A stretch of 46,574 bases of DNA from an uncultured Spirochaetaceae bacterium (GTDB lineage Bacteria; Spirochaetota; Spirochaetia; Treponematales; Treponemataceae), in contig CACXCG010000045.1 of assembly GCA_902766125.1 (NCBI GenBank), positions 1 through 46,574 of the forward strand. The letters run 5' to 3'. Under the pieces are notes generated by a model. It made no database searches. It worked only from the letters and a program-made list of their open reading frames with translations, and had not been told where the DNA came from. Shown piece after piece: positions 38,641 through 46,574 of this stretch. Numbering within the stretch: the stretch's first letter is position 1; every line of letters begins with the position of its first letter. The translations under genes and the position numbers were made by a program.

Positions 38641-39788
38641 CAGTATGCCGATTTAATCAGGTTGAACAGATCGTCGGTGTTCATGCTGCGGGGAAGATTG
38701 TTGATAAGGTCAAGTTCACCTGCGTCTTCTGCGGCAAGTGCCAGCTGATCCATGCTTACGCCTAAATCCTTAAGACGTGCGGGTAAGTTTGCACTTGCAA
38801 TGTGCTGACGGATGTATTCGGTAAGGGCGGTAACTGCCTGTTCTGTCGGTGTGTCCGGTTTTGCTGCACGTAAGAACTGTGCTGCCTTTGCAAGACGGTC
38901 TGCCTTAAAGGTTGCGGCATCTTCAATGATGTACGGTAAGAGAATTGATGCAACCAGTGAGCGCGAAATAGAATAGCGTGCGTTGATACACAGAGAAAGA
39001 AGACTTGCGGCTCCCAAAGAACTTGAGGCTGCTCCTAACGATGCCATACAGCCGCCCTGGCTGAGCATTACTTCTTTTGGTGTGGTAATGGTAAGCGATT
39101 CGGTTCCGTCCAGTGCGTAACTGAGCAGTTCAAACGATTTTTCGGTTACCATGTCGCTGAAGAAGGTTGCTTTCTGGCTTAAGTATGCTTCTATGGCAAA
39201 ACAGAGTGTCTCTATTGAAGTAGAGGCTGTCTGATTGTCGGTCAGGGTAACACACAGGTTGGGATCGATGAGTGCAAGACGGCACACACTCTGCTGGGAT
39301 GCAAGCAACTTTACGCGTGACGAGCGTGAGTCTATAACCGGTGTCTGATTGGTAAACATAAAGGCATCACGGATTGTCGTAGGAACACAGATAAGCGGAA
39401 TGGGTGCGGTATCGGGAATGGCTCCGTCTACAAAGTCATAAATTTCGTGAGATTCATTGATAAGCGATGCGACTGCACGGCCTGCGTTAAGTGCTTTTGA
39501 TCCGCCTACTGCTATAACTCCGTGCACATGTGCTTCTTTTGCCAGTTTGATGGCTTCTGCAATGGCTTCGGTGGTAGCGCCGCTGGCGATTGAATCATAG
39601 ATAAAATAGTCAACTTTGCGGTCATCGAGTGAAGAAACGACTTTATCGGAAGTACCCACTTCTTTGAGGATGGGATCCATGATGATGATGTATTTGCTGC
39701 CGTAATCGCGGGCAAACTGACCTAAACGGCTGGTGGTATACGAGCCGAGCACAATGTTGGGTGAAATTCTAAAAATAAAATCTGCCAT
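38640..39788 (-). CDS. Iron-containing alcohol dehydrogenase-like protein lacking the metal site
   Basis: 382 residues with the fold signature of group III iron-dependent dehydrogenases. The nucleotide motif reads VIAVGGSKALNAGRAV, where the family has GGGSxxDxxK. The four metal ligands of the family align with Glu193, Phe197, Leu266 and Arg276 (SIETLCFAIEAY, then LLSLCINARYSISRSLVASI), so no Asp and no His ligand remains. It is therefore probably not a dehydrogenase but a scaffold or regulator. It follows the flgM terminator, with its own GAGGA site, and overlaps the SpoU methyltransferase gene. Confidence 0.75.
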   Translation of the reverse strand: MADFIFRISPNIVLGSYTTSRLGQFARDYGSKYIIIMDPILKEVGTSDKVVSSLDDRKVDYFIYDSIASGATTEAIAEAIKLAKEAHVHGVIAVGGSKALNAGRAVASLINESHEIYDFVDGAIPDTAPIPLICVPTTIRDAFMFTNQTPVIDSRSSRVKLLASQQSVCRLALIDPNLCVTLTDNQTASTSIETLCFAIEAYLSQKATFFSDMVTEKSFELLSYALDGTESLTITTPKEVMLSQGGCMASLGAASSSLGAASLLSLCINARYSISRSLVASILLPYIIEDAATFKADRLAKAAQFLRAAKPDTPTEQAVTALTEYIRQHIASANLPARLKDLGVSMDQLALAAEDAGELDLINNLPRSMNTDDLFNLIKSAY

Positions 39789-39805
39789 AAAATCCTCAAA
39801 AAAAA

Positions 39806-39838
39806 TGAAAAAAAAAGGCGGAACTGTATGTCCCGCCC
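39806..39838 (-). terminator. Rho-independent terminator after flgM
   Basis: On the minus strand GGCGGGA and TTCCGCC form a 7-bp stem (one G-U) around a 7-base loop, followed by a run of nine T. Confidence 0.8.
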
Positions 39839-39857
39839 TTCTGAATTGGTTGACGAA

Positions 39858-40145
39858 CTAGAATCCGTACGCCGCAAGAATACGGTCCGCTGTTGCCTCA
39901 ATAGTTGCGCTGCTGAGGTAATTGGGATCCTTAATCTTCTGCTTAATCTGTTCGACTAAGTCAGTGCGAACGTCGGGGGTTTCATCCGCAACCTGCTTGA
40001 GATAGTAAGCATCAGACAGCTTTTTTGCTTCGTCGGACACGCTGATAGAGTCTTTGCCTGCCTTGATGCTAGCCGTCGCATTGGTGCGTTTCGTGTTCTG
40101 CACGTTGTTAAGAGGATTTACCCCTGAAATCTTGTCTATCATCAT
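39858..40145 (-). CDS. flgM: Anti-sigma-28 factor FlgM
   Basis: 95 residues. The N-terminus MMIDKISGVNPLNNVQ and the C-terminal half (DSISVSDEAKKL, TPDVRTDLVEQIKQKIKDPN, ATADRILAAYGF) are typical of FlgM, which holds FliA in check until the flagellar hook is complete and is then exported. The start at 40145 is preferred to upstream in-frame codons because GAGAGG lies 6 bases before it and the family begins near MID. It follows rsmI by 13 bases and ends at a strong terminator, so the two are probably cotranscribed. Confidence 0.88.
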   Translation of the reverse strand: MMIDKISGVNPLNNVQNTKRTNATASIKAGKDSISVSDEAKKLSDAYYLKQVADETPDVRTDLVEQIKQKIKDPNYLSSATIEATADRILAAYGF

Positions 40146-40158
40146 AACCTGCCTCTCT

Positions 40159-40866
40159 TTAATTATCGGAATCTTCCGACGAAAGTTTAGCGTTTTTATT
40201 ACCGGAAATAAAAACAGCAAATTCACCCAGAATCTTAGTTCTGGAAGCGTAATCCTCTAGAACCTCCTGAGCGGTTCCTTCGGTTATTTCCTCGTGCAGT
40301 TTGGTCAGCTCCCTGCCCACAACAACACGCCGGTTACTATCAATATCGGCTATATCTGCCAGAAGTTTAGTAATTCTGAACGGACTTTCGTACAAAATTA
40401 CTGCCGCTTCCGTAGCCATCAGTTCTGCAAGCCTTTTTCTGCGTCTTCCCGGTTTGGGAGACAAAAATCCCTCAAAAATAAGGGTTTTTCCGCCTGCACC
40501 GGCAACACTGGCAAGTGTCGTACACGCACTGGGACCCGGAATGGGAACAACCTTGTGCCCTGCAGCCCTTACTAAGCCCGCAAGAACGGCACCCGGATCG
40601 CTGATTCCCGGTTCTCCTGCATCACTGGCATACGCTACCGTCTTACCCTCGTCAAGTAACTGGATAAGTTTCTGAGCCGCAACCGCTTCATTCTGCGCCC
40701 TGCAGCTAATCATGGGCTTGCGTATTTCAAAGTGCGTCAAAAGCTCCATAGTGTGGCGCGTGTCTTCTGCCGCAACGACATCAACAGCCTTGAAGGTTTC
40801 CAAAGCTCTGAACGTAATGTCGCCAAGGTTTCCGATGGGCGTACCCACAATGTACAATTCTGACAC
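40159..40866 (-). CDS. rsmI: 16S rRNA (cytidine-2'-O)-methyltransferase RsmI
   Basis: 235 residues of the tetrapyrrole-methylase-like family. Motifs are LYIVGTPIGNLGDITFRALE, VVAAEDTRHTMELL, VAYASDAGEPGISDPGAVL, VPIPGPSACTTLASVAGA and VILYESPFRI. RsmI methylates the ribose of C1402 in 16S rRNA in the decoding centre. The start codon is GTG at 40866, and no ATG fits the family N-terminus. TATAAT ends 9 bases before it, so the leader should be only a few bases, with AAGG as a weak binding site. It lacks the C-terminal RsmI HTH region. Confidence 0.92.
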   Translation of the reverse strand: MSELYIVGTPIGNLGDITFRALETFKAVDVVAAEDTRHTMELLTHFEIRKPMISCRAQNEAVAAQKLIQLLDEGKTVAYASDAGEPGISDPGAVLAGLVRAAGHKVVPIPGPSACTTLASVAGAGGKTLIFEGFLSPKPGRRRKRLAELMATEAAVILYESPFRITKLLADIADIDSNRRVVVGRELTKLHEEITEGTAQEVLEDYASRTKILGEFAVFISGNKNAKLSSEDSDN

Positions 40867-40875
40867 AGTACCTTA

Positions 40876-40904
40876 ATTATAGGACAGTGTGTAAAAAAAA
40901 GCAA
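40876..40904 (-). promoter_or_regulatory. Promoter of rsmI-flgM with a very short leader
   Basis: Minus-strand TTGCTT (40899-40904), 17-base spacer, TATAAT (40876-40881). The -10 ends 9 bases before the GTG start. Confidence 0.7.
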
Positions 40905-40988
40905 GTCAGATGAAAAAAATCCTTCTAACATCGACCTTCAAAAATTCCGATACTAAACAGTGAATTGGAATTCAGGTAAGGTTAGGTC

Positions 40989-43910
40989 ATGAAAAACGAA
41001 AAGACAGCTATACGCGTGACAGGAATAGCACTGTATATTGCAGCAGCACTTTTTTGCATTTGTTTACTGTTAGGATTTTTTGATAACGCAATGGGACAGA
41101 GCGGAACGACGGTGTTCAGCCGCTTTGGTGCCATGCTGTCAAACGCATATGGTTTGTGCAGTCTGCTCATTCCCCTCTTTTTGCTGGTTGCGGGAACGTT
41201 CTGTTTCAGTGCTCACTGGACGTATCAGAAAGCAGTGGGTCTTCTGGTAAGCATTCTGCCGTTTTTTACACTGGTGTTTGCCGAAAAGTGGTCACGTCAG
41301 ATTGCGCTGTACGATTACAGCCCCATTGCCCTGGTAAAAATAATTTCTCTTCTGGTCATTTCTGTTCTGGTAGTTATTGCTGAATATTTGATTGCACTGG
41401 TTATTGCAGGAAGGATCCATGAATCAAAAGGTGAACCAAAAGAAAAACCGGTAAAGGTTAAGAAAGAAAAAACGCGTTCACACGAAGTAGAACTTTCTAT
41501 AGAAGATGAAACTCCTGTTGCAACTCAGACCGAAACTGTTGTTGAGCGTTCTTCTGCAGATGAAGATGAAATTGACAGAGAGATAAATGCATCGGTAGAC
41601 AAGCAGATGGAACAGGCAGCATCTTCTGCATGGACACTGAAAGAACTGCTGAACGAAAATAACCGCATACTTAATTCCGTTAATAATGAAGAAAAACCAA
41701 AGCATCATTTTGAAGTGCTTTCTTCTGAAGATTCACAGGATGATGTGTTTGATTTTGACAGCATCCCTGATGAAAGTGAAACTCCTGTTACCGTTGAAAC
41801 AACAAAACCTGCTGTATCTGAATCCGCACCTGCTGCAGATGATGATGTGCTTGCATGGCAGGCAGAACAGGCACAGTCTCTTGAAACAGAAGCGTACGAA
41901 GAAGAACCTGTTGCTGAAGAACCAGAAACATACGAAACAGAAACTGAATCTTATACAGAAGAGCCTGTCGTAAGCGAGCCGGTAACAGTCAGCGAAGAAA
42001 CAGAAAGTGAAGAATCAGAACCTCAGGTTGAAGAGTCTGAACCAGAACCGCCTGTCGCTTTCCAGAAAGTTGCAGCTCCTTCTTACAACCGTACTGTTGT
42101 TGATGACGAAGGTGACTGGGATTCGTTTGAAATGCAGGAAGAAGATGATGAAGATGACATCATAGCTGATTTTGAACGCGCAAACAGGGAAGCGCAGGAA
42201 GAACAGGAAGAAGCTGTATTTGATATTCCGTTTGAAGAAGCTGTTGAAGAAGAGCCGCCGGCACCAGAGGAAAAAGAAAAGCTCCCTTTTAAAAAGGGTT
42301 CAGGAGTTGAGGAAGAGCCCAAAAACTCCATGTTTTCCGCACTGGATTCTGTGTTTGCAAAAATGGACGCAGATGCAAAAAAGGATGTTGAAACTGGAGA
42401 CGCACCGGTAACCGAAGAAACTGCACCTTCAAATACCGAAGAAAAAGAAAAGGTTGTAATTCGCCGTGATGTTCCCAAAAAACCGCGTCGTGCTCCGTAC
42501 AAAATTTCTACAGACCTGCTTACTGCATACGAAGATAATCCGTACTGGGTTATTGATGAAGAAACAAAACAGGCTGCAGAGAATTTAAAAGAAACGCTGA
42601 GTGAGTTTAAAATCGAAGCAGAAATAACAGACATTGTAAAAGGTCCTGTGGTTACCATGTTTGAACTGCTTCCTGCATCGGGTGTTAAGTTAAGCCGAAT
42701 CGTAGCACTGCAGGATAATATTGCACTTCGTCTTGCTGCAAGTTCAGTGCGTATTGTTGCACCTATTCCCGGAAAGCGTGCAGTTGGTATTGAAGTTCCA
42801 AACATTAAGCGTGCAATTGTTTCATTCCGTGAGTGTATAGAACAGAATATTCCTGAATGGAAAAAGATGGGTGTTCCTGTTGTTCTGGGTAAAGACATTG
42901 AAGGCCGCACTCAGGTAATGGATCTGGTAAAAACACCGCATCTTCTGATTGCAGGTTCTACGGGAGCAGGTAAATCAGTTTGTATCAACAATATGATTTT
43001 AAGTATTCTGTACAAACGTAATCCCAACGAAGTAAAGCTGATTCTGATTGACCCCAAAATTGTTGAACTTAAACTGTACAACGATATTCCTCATCTGCTT
43101 ACTCCGGTTATTACAGAACCTAAGCGTGCAATGCAGTCACTTCAGTATGCGCTGTGCGAAATGGAAAGACGCTATGCACTGCTTGACGGACTGGGTGTTC
43201 GTGACATAAGCAGTTACAACAAGCGTGTTGAAGAACGGAAAATTGCAACAGAAAAATTACCGTATCTGGTAATTGTCATTGATGAGTTTGCAGACTTGAT
43301 GGCAACAACCGGTAAGCAGCTGGAAAGTGTAGTCGCTCGTCTTGCTGCAATGAGCCGTGCAGTCGGAATCCATCTGGTGCTTGCAACACAGCGTCCTTCT
43401 ATTGATGTCATTACCGGTTTGATTAAAGCAAACATTCCCAGCCGTATTGCATTTATGGTTGCAAGTAAAACCGACAGCCGCATCATTATAGATCAGGTTG
43501 GTGCAGAAAAGCTTCTGGGTAAAGGTGACATGCTGTATGCAAGTGCAACCGATCCGTTCCCTGTGCGTATTCAGGGTGCATTTGTTACCGATCAGGAAGT
43601 TGAAGATGTTGTTGCCGCTGTTAAAGAATGGGGTGAGCCGGAATACATTGACGATGAAATTTTTGTTGATGATGACGATGACGAATCCAGTGATCAGATG
43701 TCGCTCTTCTCTGAAGGCGGAGAAGATCCCCTGTACGAAAAGGCACTTGATATTGTGGTTCAGGCGGGTAAGGCAAGTGCAAGTTACATTCAGCGCAAAC
43801 TTAAGATAGGATATAACCGGGCAGCACGTCTGGTAGAAGAAATGGAAGAACGCGGTATAGTTGGTCCTGCAAACGGAAGTAAGCCTCGTGATATCATTCA
43901 CATGCCGTAA
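40989..43910 (+). CDS. ftsK: DNA translocase FtsK/SpoIIIE
   Basis: 973 residues. Four membrane helices span residues about 10-145. A long acidic Glu/Thr/Ser/Pro-rich linker runs from about 165 to 480 and is probably disordered. The motor has Walker A AGSTGAGKS at 655-663, Walker B VIVIDEFADLMATTG and VLATQRPSIDVITGLIKANI, and the C-terminal winged-helix gamma domain LYEKALDIVVQAGKASASYI to the end, which reads KOPS-like sites. FtsK moves chromosome termini through the septum and activates XerCD recombination. The start follows AAGG in a weak site. Confidence 0.93.
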   Translation: MKNEKTAIRVTGIALYIAAALFCICLLLGFFDNAMGQSGTTVFSRFGAMLSNAYGLCSLLIPLFLLVAGTFCFSAHWTYQKAVGLLVSILPFFTLVFAEKWSRQIALYDYSPIALVKIISLLVISVLVVIAEYLIALVIAGRIHESKGEPKEKPVKVKKEKTRSHEVELSIEDETPVATQTETVVERSSADEDEIDREINASVDKQMEQAASSAWTLKELLNENNRILNSVNNEEKPKHHFEVLSSEDSQDDVFDFDSIPDESETPVTVETTKPAVSESAPAADDDVLAWQAEQAQSLETEAYEEEPVAEEPETYETETESYTEEPVVSEPVTVSEETESEESEPQVEESEPEPPVAFQKVAAPSYNRTVVDDEGDWDSFEMQEEDDEDDIIADFERANREAQEEQEEAVFDIPFEEAVEEEPPAPEEKEKLPFKKGSGVEEEPKNSMFSALDSVFAKMDADAKKDVETGDAPVTEETAPSNTEEKEKVVIRRDVPKKPRRAPYKISTDLLTAYEDNPYWVIDEETKQAAENLKETLSEFKIEAEITDIVKGPVVTMFELLPASGVKLSRIVALQDNIALRLAASSVRIVAPIPGKRAVGIEVPNIKRAIVSFRECIEQNIPEWKKMGVPVVLGKDIEGRTQVMDLVKTPHLLIAGSTGAGKSVCINNMILSILYKRNPNEVKLILIDPKIVELKLYNDIPHLLTPVITEPKRAMQSLQYALCEMERRYALLDGLGVRDISSYNKRVEERKIATEKLPYLVIVIDEFADLMATTGKQLESVVARLAAMSRAVGIHLVLATQRPSIDVITGLIKANIPSRIAFMVASKTDSRIIIDQVGAEKLLGKGDMLYASATDPFPVRIQGAFVTDQEVEDVVAAVKEWGEPEYIDDEIFVDDDDDESSDQMSLFSEGGEDPLYEKALDIVVQAGKASASYIQRKLKIGYNRAARLVEEMEERGIVGPANGSKPRDIIHMP

Positions 43911-43946
43911 GTAAAAAAAAGCAAATAAAAAAATTGGGAGATGATG

Positions 43947-45065
43947 ATGAAAAAAAAGCTTATTGCGACTGTTGCCAGTTCTGTAGCGTTTCTGCTGATT
44001 GCAGCAATTGCGTATGCCTCTGGTTCCAAAGATGTTCGTGCTGCAGACATTGAACAGGCAGTTGTTCCTCAGGCAGACGGTTCGGTAACTTCAAATGCTC
44101 CTGCTATGCCGGAAGCTGCAAAGTTAACAACCGCAACAAACAACACTGCATACATCCGCGAACTGCCCGACGGAGATCCTGTTGGATTTCATGAAGTGTG
44201 GGGCTATGTCATGTCCGGTCGCGAAAGTGAATTTGATGCATCCATGCCCATAACCGATCTGTGTCTTTTCAGTGCAGACATAAACTCCTACGGAGAATTT
44301 GCTTCTATTCCTGACCCGACGGCACTCAAACGAAACTATAAAGGACGTGTTCATCTGGTTATTACCTGCGAAGGCCGTTCGCTTACACACTTTTGCATTG
44401 ATCCGCAGTATGGTGTCAGAAAAAAACTGATTGCAGAAATTGCAAAAGCTGCAAAACGCTATGACGGAATTCAGATTGATTTCGAAACTATACCTGCACG
44501 CGATGCTGCAAACTTCCGTTCTTTCTTAGGTGATGTTCGTGCTGCAATCGGTAACGAAAAATGGTTTTCGGTTGCGGTTCCTGCACGTATCCGCGAAATA
44601 AGCGACGATATCTTTAACTATAAAAAAATTGTACAGCTTGCAGACCGCGTTATCATTATGGCTTACGACGAACACTGGTCAGGAAGTAAACCGGGTCCCA
44701 TTGCAAGTATGGAATGGTGCCGCAAAGTTGCAGAGTATGCTTCGAGTGTAATTCCGCAGAAAAAATTAGTTATGGGATTACCGTTTTATGGCCGCACGTG
44801 GCAAAGTCCTTCAAATGCATCTGCCTGGTACTTCAGCGGTGTAAACAGAATTATGAATGAAAACAATGCGCATACCATAAGCCGAGAAGATGGTATTCCT
44901 TACTTTTCGTTTGAAACAACGGTTACAGTAACCGGTTATTTTGAAGACACTATCTCTCTGGTAAACCGATGCCGCATGTATCAGTCTATGGATGTGCGTA
45001 AAATTGCGTTCTGGCGCATTGGTCAGGAAGATCCTTCGTTCTGGCCGTGGCTTATGCTTGACTGA
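43947..45065 (+). CDS. Exported glycoside hydrolase family 18 protein
   Basis: 372 residues. Signal peptide MKKKLIATVASSVAFLLIAA then IAYASGSKD. The catalytic GH18 motif DGIQIDFE lies at residues 173-180, with Glu180 as acid and Asp178 next to it, in a TIM barrel with VHLVITCEG, VIIMAYDEHWSG and MGLPFYGRTW. The family includes chitinases and peptidoglycan hydrolases of the YaaH type; without a chitin-binding or LysM domain the substrate is open. Of three ATGs in a row, 43947 gives GGGAG the right spacing. The 3' end overlaps cdd tail to tail by 14 bases. Confidence 0.85.
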   Translation: MKKKLIATVASSVAFLLIAAIAYASGSKDVRAADIEQAVVPQADGSVTSNAPAMPEAAKLTTATNNTAYIRELPDGDPVGFHEVWGYVMSGRESEFDASMPITDLCLFSADINSYGEFASIPDPTALKRNYKGRVHLVITCEGRSLTHFCIDPQYGVRKKLIAEIAKAAKRYDGIQIDFETIPARDAANFRSFLGDVRAAIGNEKWFSVAVPARIREISDDIFNYKKIVQLADRVIIMAYDEHWSGSKPGPIASMEWCRKVAEYASSVIPQKKLVMGLPFYGRTWQSPSNASAWYFSGVNRIMNENNAHTISREDGIPYFSFETTVTVTGYFEDTISLVNRCRMYQSMDVRKIAFWRIGQEDPSFWPWLMLD

Positions 45066-45465
45066 AAACAAAACTTTCGGGTAACAGTTCACCTAACGTT
45101 TTTATTTTGTAGTCAGTCGGGCTCTTTGCCATAATGACCGTAAAATCAGCAGTACAGAATTCTGCCATTACCTGACGGCACACTCCGCAGGGTGAACAGT
45201 AATCTTTGGGATTTTTTTCCGGACCGCCAATGATTGCAATTGCCTTAAAACTTTTGTTTCCTTCGCTTACCGCTTTAAAAATTGCAGTTCGTTCTGCACA
45301 GTTGGAAGGTCCATACGCTGAGTTTTCAATGTTGCATCCCGTATAAATTTTTCCGTCGTTAGTAAGCAGAGCTGCTCCCACGGTAAAGTGCGAGTAGGGT
45401 GCATAGGAAAAGTCCATCATCTTCTGTGCAGTGGTAATCAGTTCTTCTACAGGAATATCGTTCAT
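45052..45465 (-). CDS. cdd: Cytidine deaminase
   Basis: 137 residues, the length of the small tetrameric type. YAPYSHFTVGAALLT leads to the zinc motif NCAERTAIF (Cys and catalytic Glu) and CSPCGVCRQVMAEF (two Cys ligands), the three-cysteine variety. It converts cytidine and deoxycytidine to uridine forms in pyrimidine salvage. AAGGAG lies before the ATG, inside the end of the esterase gene, and the start overlaps its stop by 4 bases. Confidence 0.95.
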   Translation of the reverse strand: MNDIPVEELITTAQKMMDFSYAPYSHFTVGAALLTNDGKIYTGCNIENSAYGPSNCAERTAIFKAVSEGNKSFKAIAIIGGPEKNPKDYCSPCGVCRQVMAEFCTADFTVIMAKSPTDYKIKTLGELLPESFVFSQA

Positions 45466-46532
45466 ATCAAACTCCTTATGTATTGTGTAAACTCTGAAGC
45501 ACAGCGTTTTTGCGTTGCCTCTGACGGATGAAAGTCGGAACCAAAACCTTCTGCTTCGGTCTGTGAAACAAAGCTGTACGTGCTGATGTTTTTGTCGCCC
45601 GTTAAAGCAGTGTATTCTGCTGCAGCTTTTTGCATTGACGGAATAAGACTGTTACCGCCGGTCATGATTCCCAGCGCAAGAATGATGTGTGCCTGCGGAT
45701 TGTATGCGCGGACTGTTTTTAAAAAGTCAACGTAGCAGCGAACGTATTCATTTTGTTTTTGAGGATTGTCCTGTGTGTAGCTTGCATCGTTTGTTCCGTA
45801 ATTGATGACAACAAACTGCGGCTGGAATTGAGAGAAGTCCCACTCGTGCTCTTTGAACAGATCACTGTTCCAGCAAAAGCAGAATTTTTTATAATGCTCT
45901 GGTGCAAGCTGAATGGGGTTAAGGTTTCCGTTATCTGTCCAACCGGAGACAACACCAAATCCGCTGAAGCTTACCAGACTGTAATCTGCATCAAGATTTT
46001 TTGCCGTAAGGTATGCGTAGGCTTTTGTTGCATTTTCTGTGCGGGTTGTAAACAGTTCTTCTGCAGATTTTCCTTCTACACCGTAACCGCAGGTAATGCT
46101 GTCACCCACAAATTCAATCTTCAGTTTTTTTGCTTCTGTCGGAGAGATGACCGCATCATCATCAGAACACATTTCTTTTACGCCCAGGTAAGACTGTGTT
46201 CCTTCCGAAAGCTTAAGAAACTTTACGCGTGCAGTGCGTTCTGTGTCGCTTTTGAAGACAGTCAGCGTTTTTTGTGCTTCTTCCATACAGGCATCCGTTA
46301 CCAGTACGTCATCGACATACAGTGCATAGCGTGCCTGATTCATCTCTGGTTTTCCGTCCGGCTGCTGTGTCGGGTGAGCCGTGCAGTCGCCGGTGAGGGT
46401 AAGCGACAGTTCCTTTGCACGAACCGTACATTCAAATCCGCTTGCCGACAGAATGAGCCAGCGCGTACCGTTGTCGCTCAGGGTTCTGCCTATAAGTTTT
46501 ACTGTTTTTTCTGTGATCTGCCAGGTTTTCAT
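45462..46532 (-). CDS. SGNH-type carbohydrate esterase (CE2-like acetyl esterase)
   Basis: 356 residues without a signal peptide. An N-terminal beta-sandwich domain (about 1-125) precedes an SGNH hydrolase with IEFVGDSITCGYGVEG (Ser145 nucleophile), VVINYGTNDAS (oxyanion Asn) and GSDFHPSEATQKR (Asp333, His335). This two-part design fits carbohydrate esterase family 2, which deacetylates xylo- or gluco-oligosaccharides. The ATG at 46532 is chosen over 46538 because TATGCT ends exactly 6 bases before it, and no Shine-Dalgarno sequence is present. It overlaps cdd by 4 bases. Confidence 0.8.
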   Translation of the reverse strand: MKTWQITEKTVKLIGRTLSDNGTRWLILSASGFECTVRAKELSLTLTGDCTAHPTQQPDGKPEMNQARYALYVDDVLVTDACMEEAQKTLTVFKSDTERTARVKFLKLSEGTQSYLGVKEMCSDDDAVISPTEAKKLKIEFVGDSITCGYGVEGKSAEELFTTRTENATKAYAYLTAKNLDADYSLVSFSGFGVVSGWTDNGNLNPIQLAPEHYKKFCFCWNSDLFKEHEWDFSQFQPQFVVINYGTNDASYTQDNPQKQNEYVRCYVDFLKTVRAYNPQAHIILALGIMTGGNSLIPSMQKAAAEYTALTGDKNISTYSFVSQTEAEGFGSDFHPSEATQKRCASEFTQYIRSLI

Positions 46533-46538
46533 GTGCAA

Positions 46539-46567
46539 AGCATAGCACGGTCGAAGTTATGCGTCAA
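46539..46567 (-). promoter_or_regulatory. Promoter of the CE2-like esterase gene, predicting a leaderless mRNA
   Basis: Minus-strand TTGACG (46562-46567), 17-base spacer, TATGCT (46539-46544). The -10 ends 6 bases before the ATG at 46532. Confidence 0.75.
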
Positions 46568-46574
46568 TTATTTA

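Noticed and set aside
42083..42910. Long minus-strand open frame (275 codons) opposite ftsK
   Set aside because: It mirrors the acidic linker and motor of FtsK as Ser-rich low-complexity sequence, and has no ribosome binding site or recognisable motif.
1..46574. tRNA, rRNA, CRISPR, insertion sequences, prophage
   Set aside because: No cloverleaf, rRNA motif, regular spaced repeat or transposase was found by reading; a covariance-model or repeat search could not be run here.

Overview
The window looks like a chromosomal segment of a host- or gut-associated spirochaete, most likely a Treponema. The reasons are AT-rich low-GC-style coding DNA, many spirochaete-type lipoproteins with relaxed lipoboxes, large exported beta-barrel candidates, FlgM and a FliG-N-like protein, NfnAB, luxS/mtnN, and a cytoplasmic pectin-sugar module (pectinesterase-like protein plus 2-keto-3-deoxygluconate kinase) as in saccharolytic rumen or gut treponemes. 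No tRNA, rRNA, CRISPR array, insertion sequence or prophage was recognised. The assignment to Treponema is an inference from gene content, not from a database search.

Layout. 1-510: tail of a DUF4143/DUF234-type ATPase and decayed remnants of a RhuM-family gene. 511-4850: a promoter, a structured leader, a very large lipoprotein and an overlapping outer-membrane barrel candidate. 4976-7324: NfnA-NfnB electron-bifurcating transhydrogenase operon, closed by a bidirectional terminator. 7405-11939 (minus): a five-gene operon of exported proteins (three lipoproteins of different types, two LPP20-like paralogues among them, and a CsgG/LpoB-like plus barrel protein). 12108-16727: pectinesterase-like protein, soluble hybrid histidine kinase, double-receiver response regulator and KdgK, ended by a strong terminator. 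16876-18824: a small barrel protein and, convergent, a periplasmic TPR protein. 18873-23883: RsuA-type pseudouridine synthase (minus), then mtnN-luxS, a DUF1538 membrane protein with a tandem PII-like protein, and BirA. 23936-28412: a conserved-looking orphan, then minus-strand small membrane protein, LspA, Nif3-like protein and a WYL regulator. 28517-34279: FliG-N-like protein, zinc-ribbon protein, SbcD-SbcC, a topoisomerase-type zinc finger and a DUF72 protein. 34396-46532: M48 lipoprotein protease, membrane orphan, HATPase-HDOD signalling protein, SpoU methyltransferase, an iron-ADH-like pseudoenzyme, FlgM, RsmI, FtsK, a GH18 protein, cytidine deaminase and a CE2-type esterase.

How it fits together. 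NfnAB balances NADH, NADPH and ferredoxin in a fermentative anaerobe. MtnN and LuxS recycle S-adenosylhomocysteine. The pectinesterase-like protein and KdgK point to galacturonide use and sit in one apparent transcription unit with a phosphorelay. Three exported-protein clusters shape the envelope.

The most striking signal is not a gene. At least eight genes on both strands have a sigma70-type -10 box ending exactly 6 (once 7) bases before the start codon with no Shine-Dalgarno sequence, which predicts leaderless mRNAs, beside neighbours that have normal Shine-Dalgarno leaders. Other points worth a second look are a 138-residue protein that joins a FliG-N-like head to a FliF-C-like tail, an iron-ADH relative that has lost all four metal ligands, and the five-gene LPP20/CsgG-like envelope operon.
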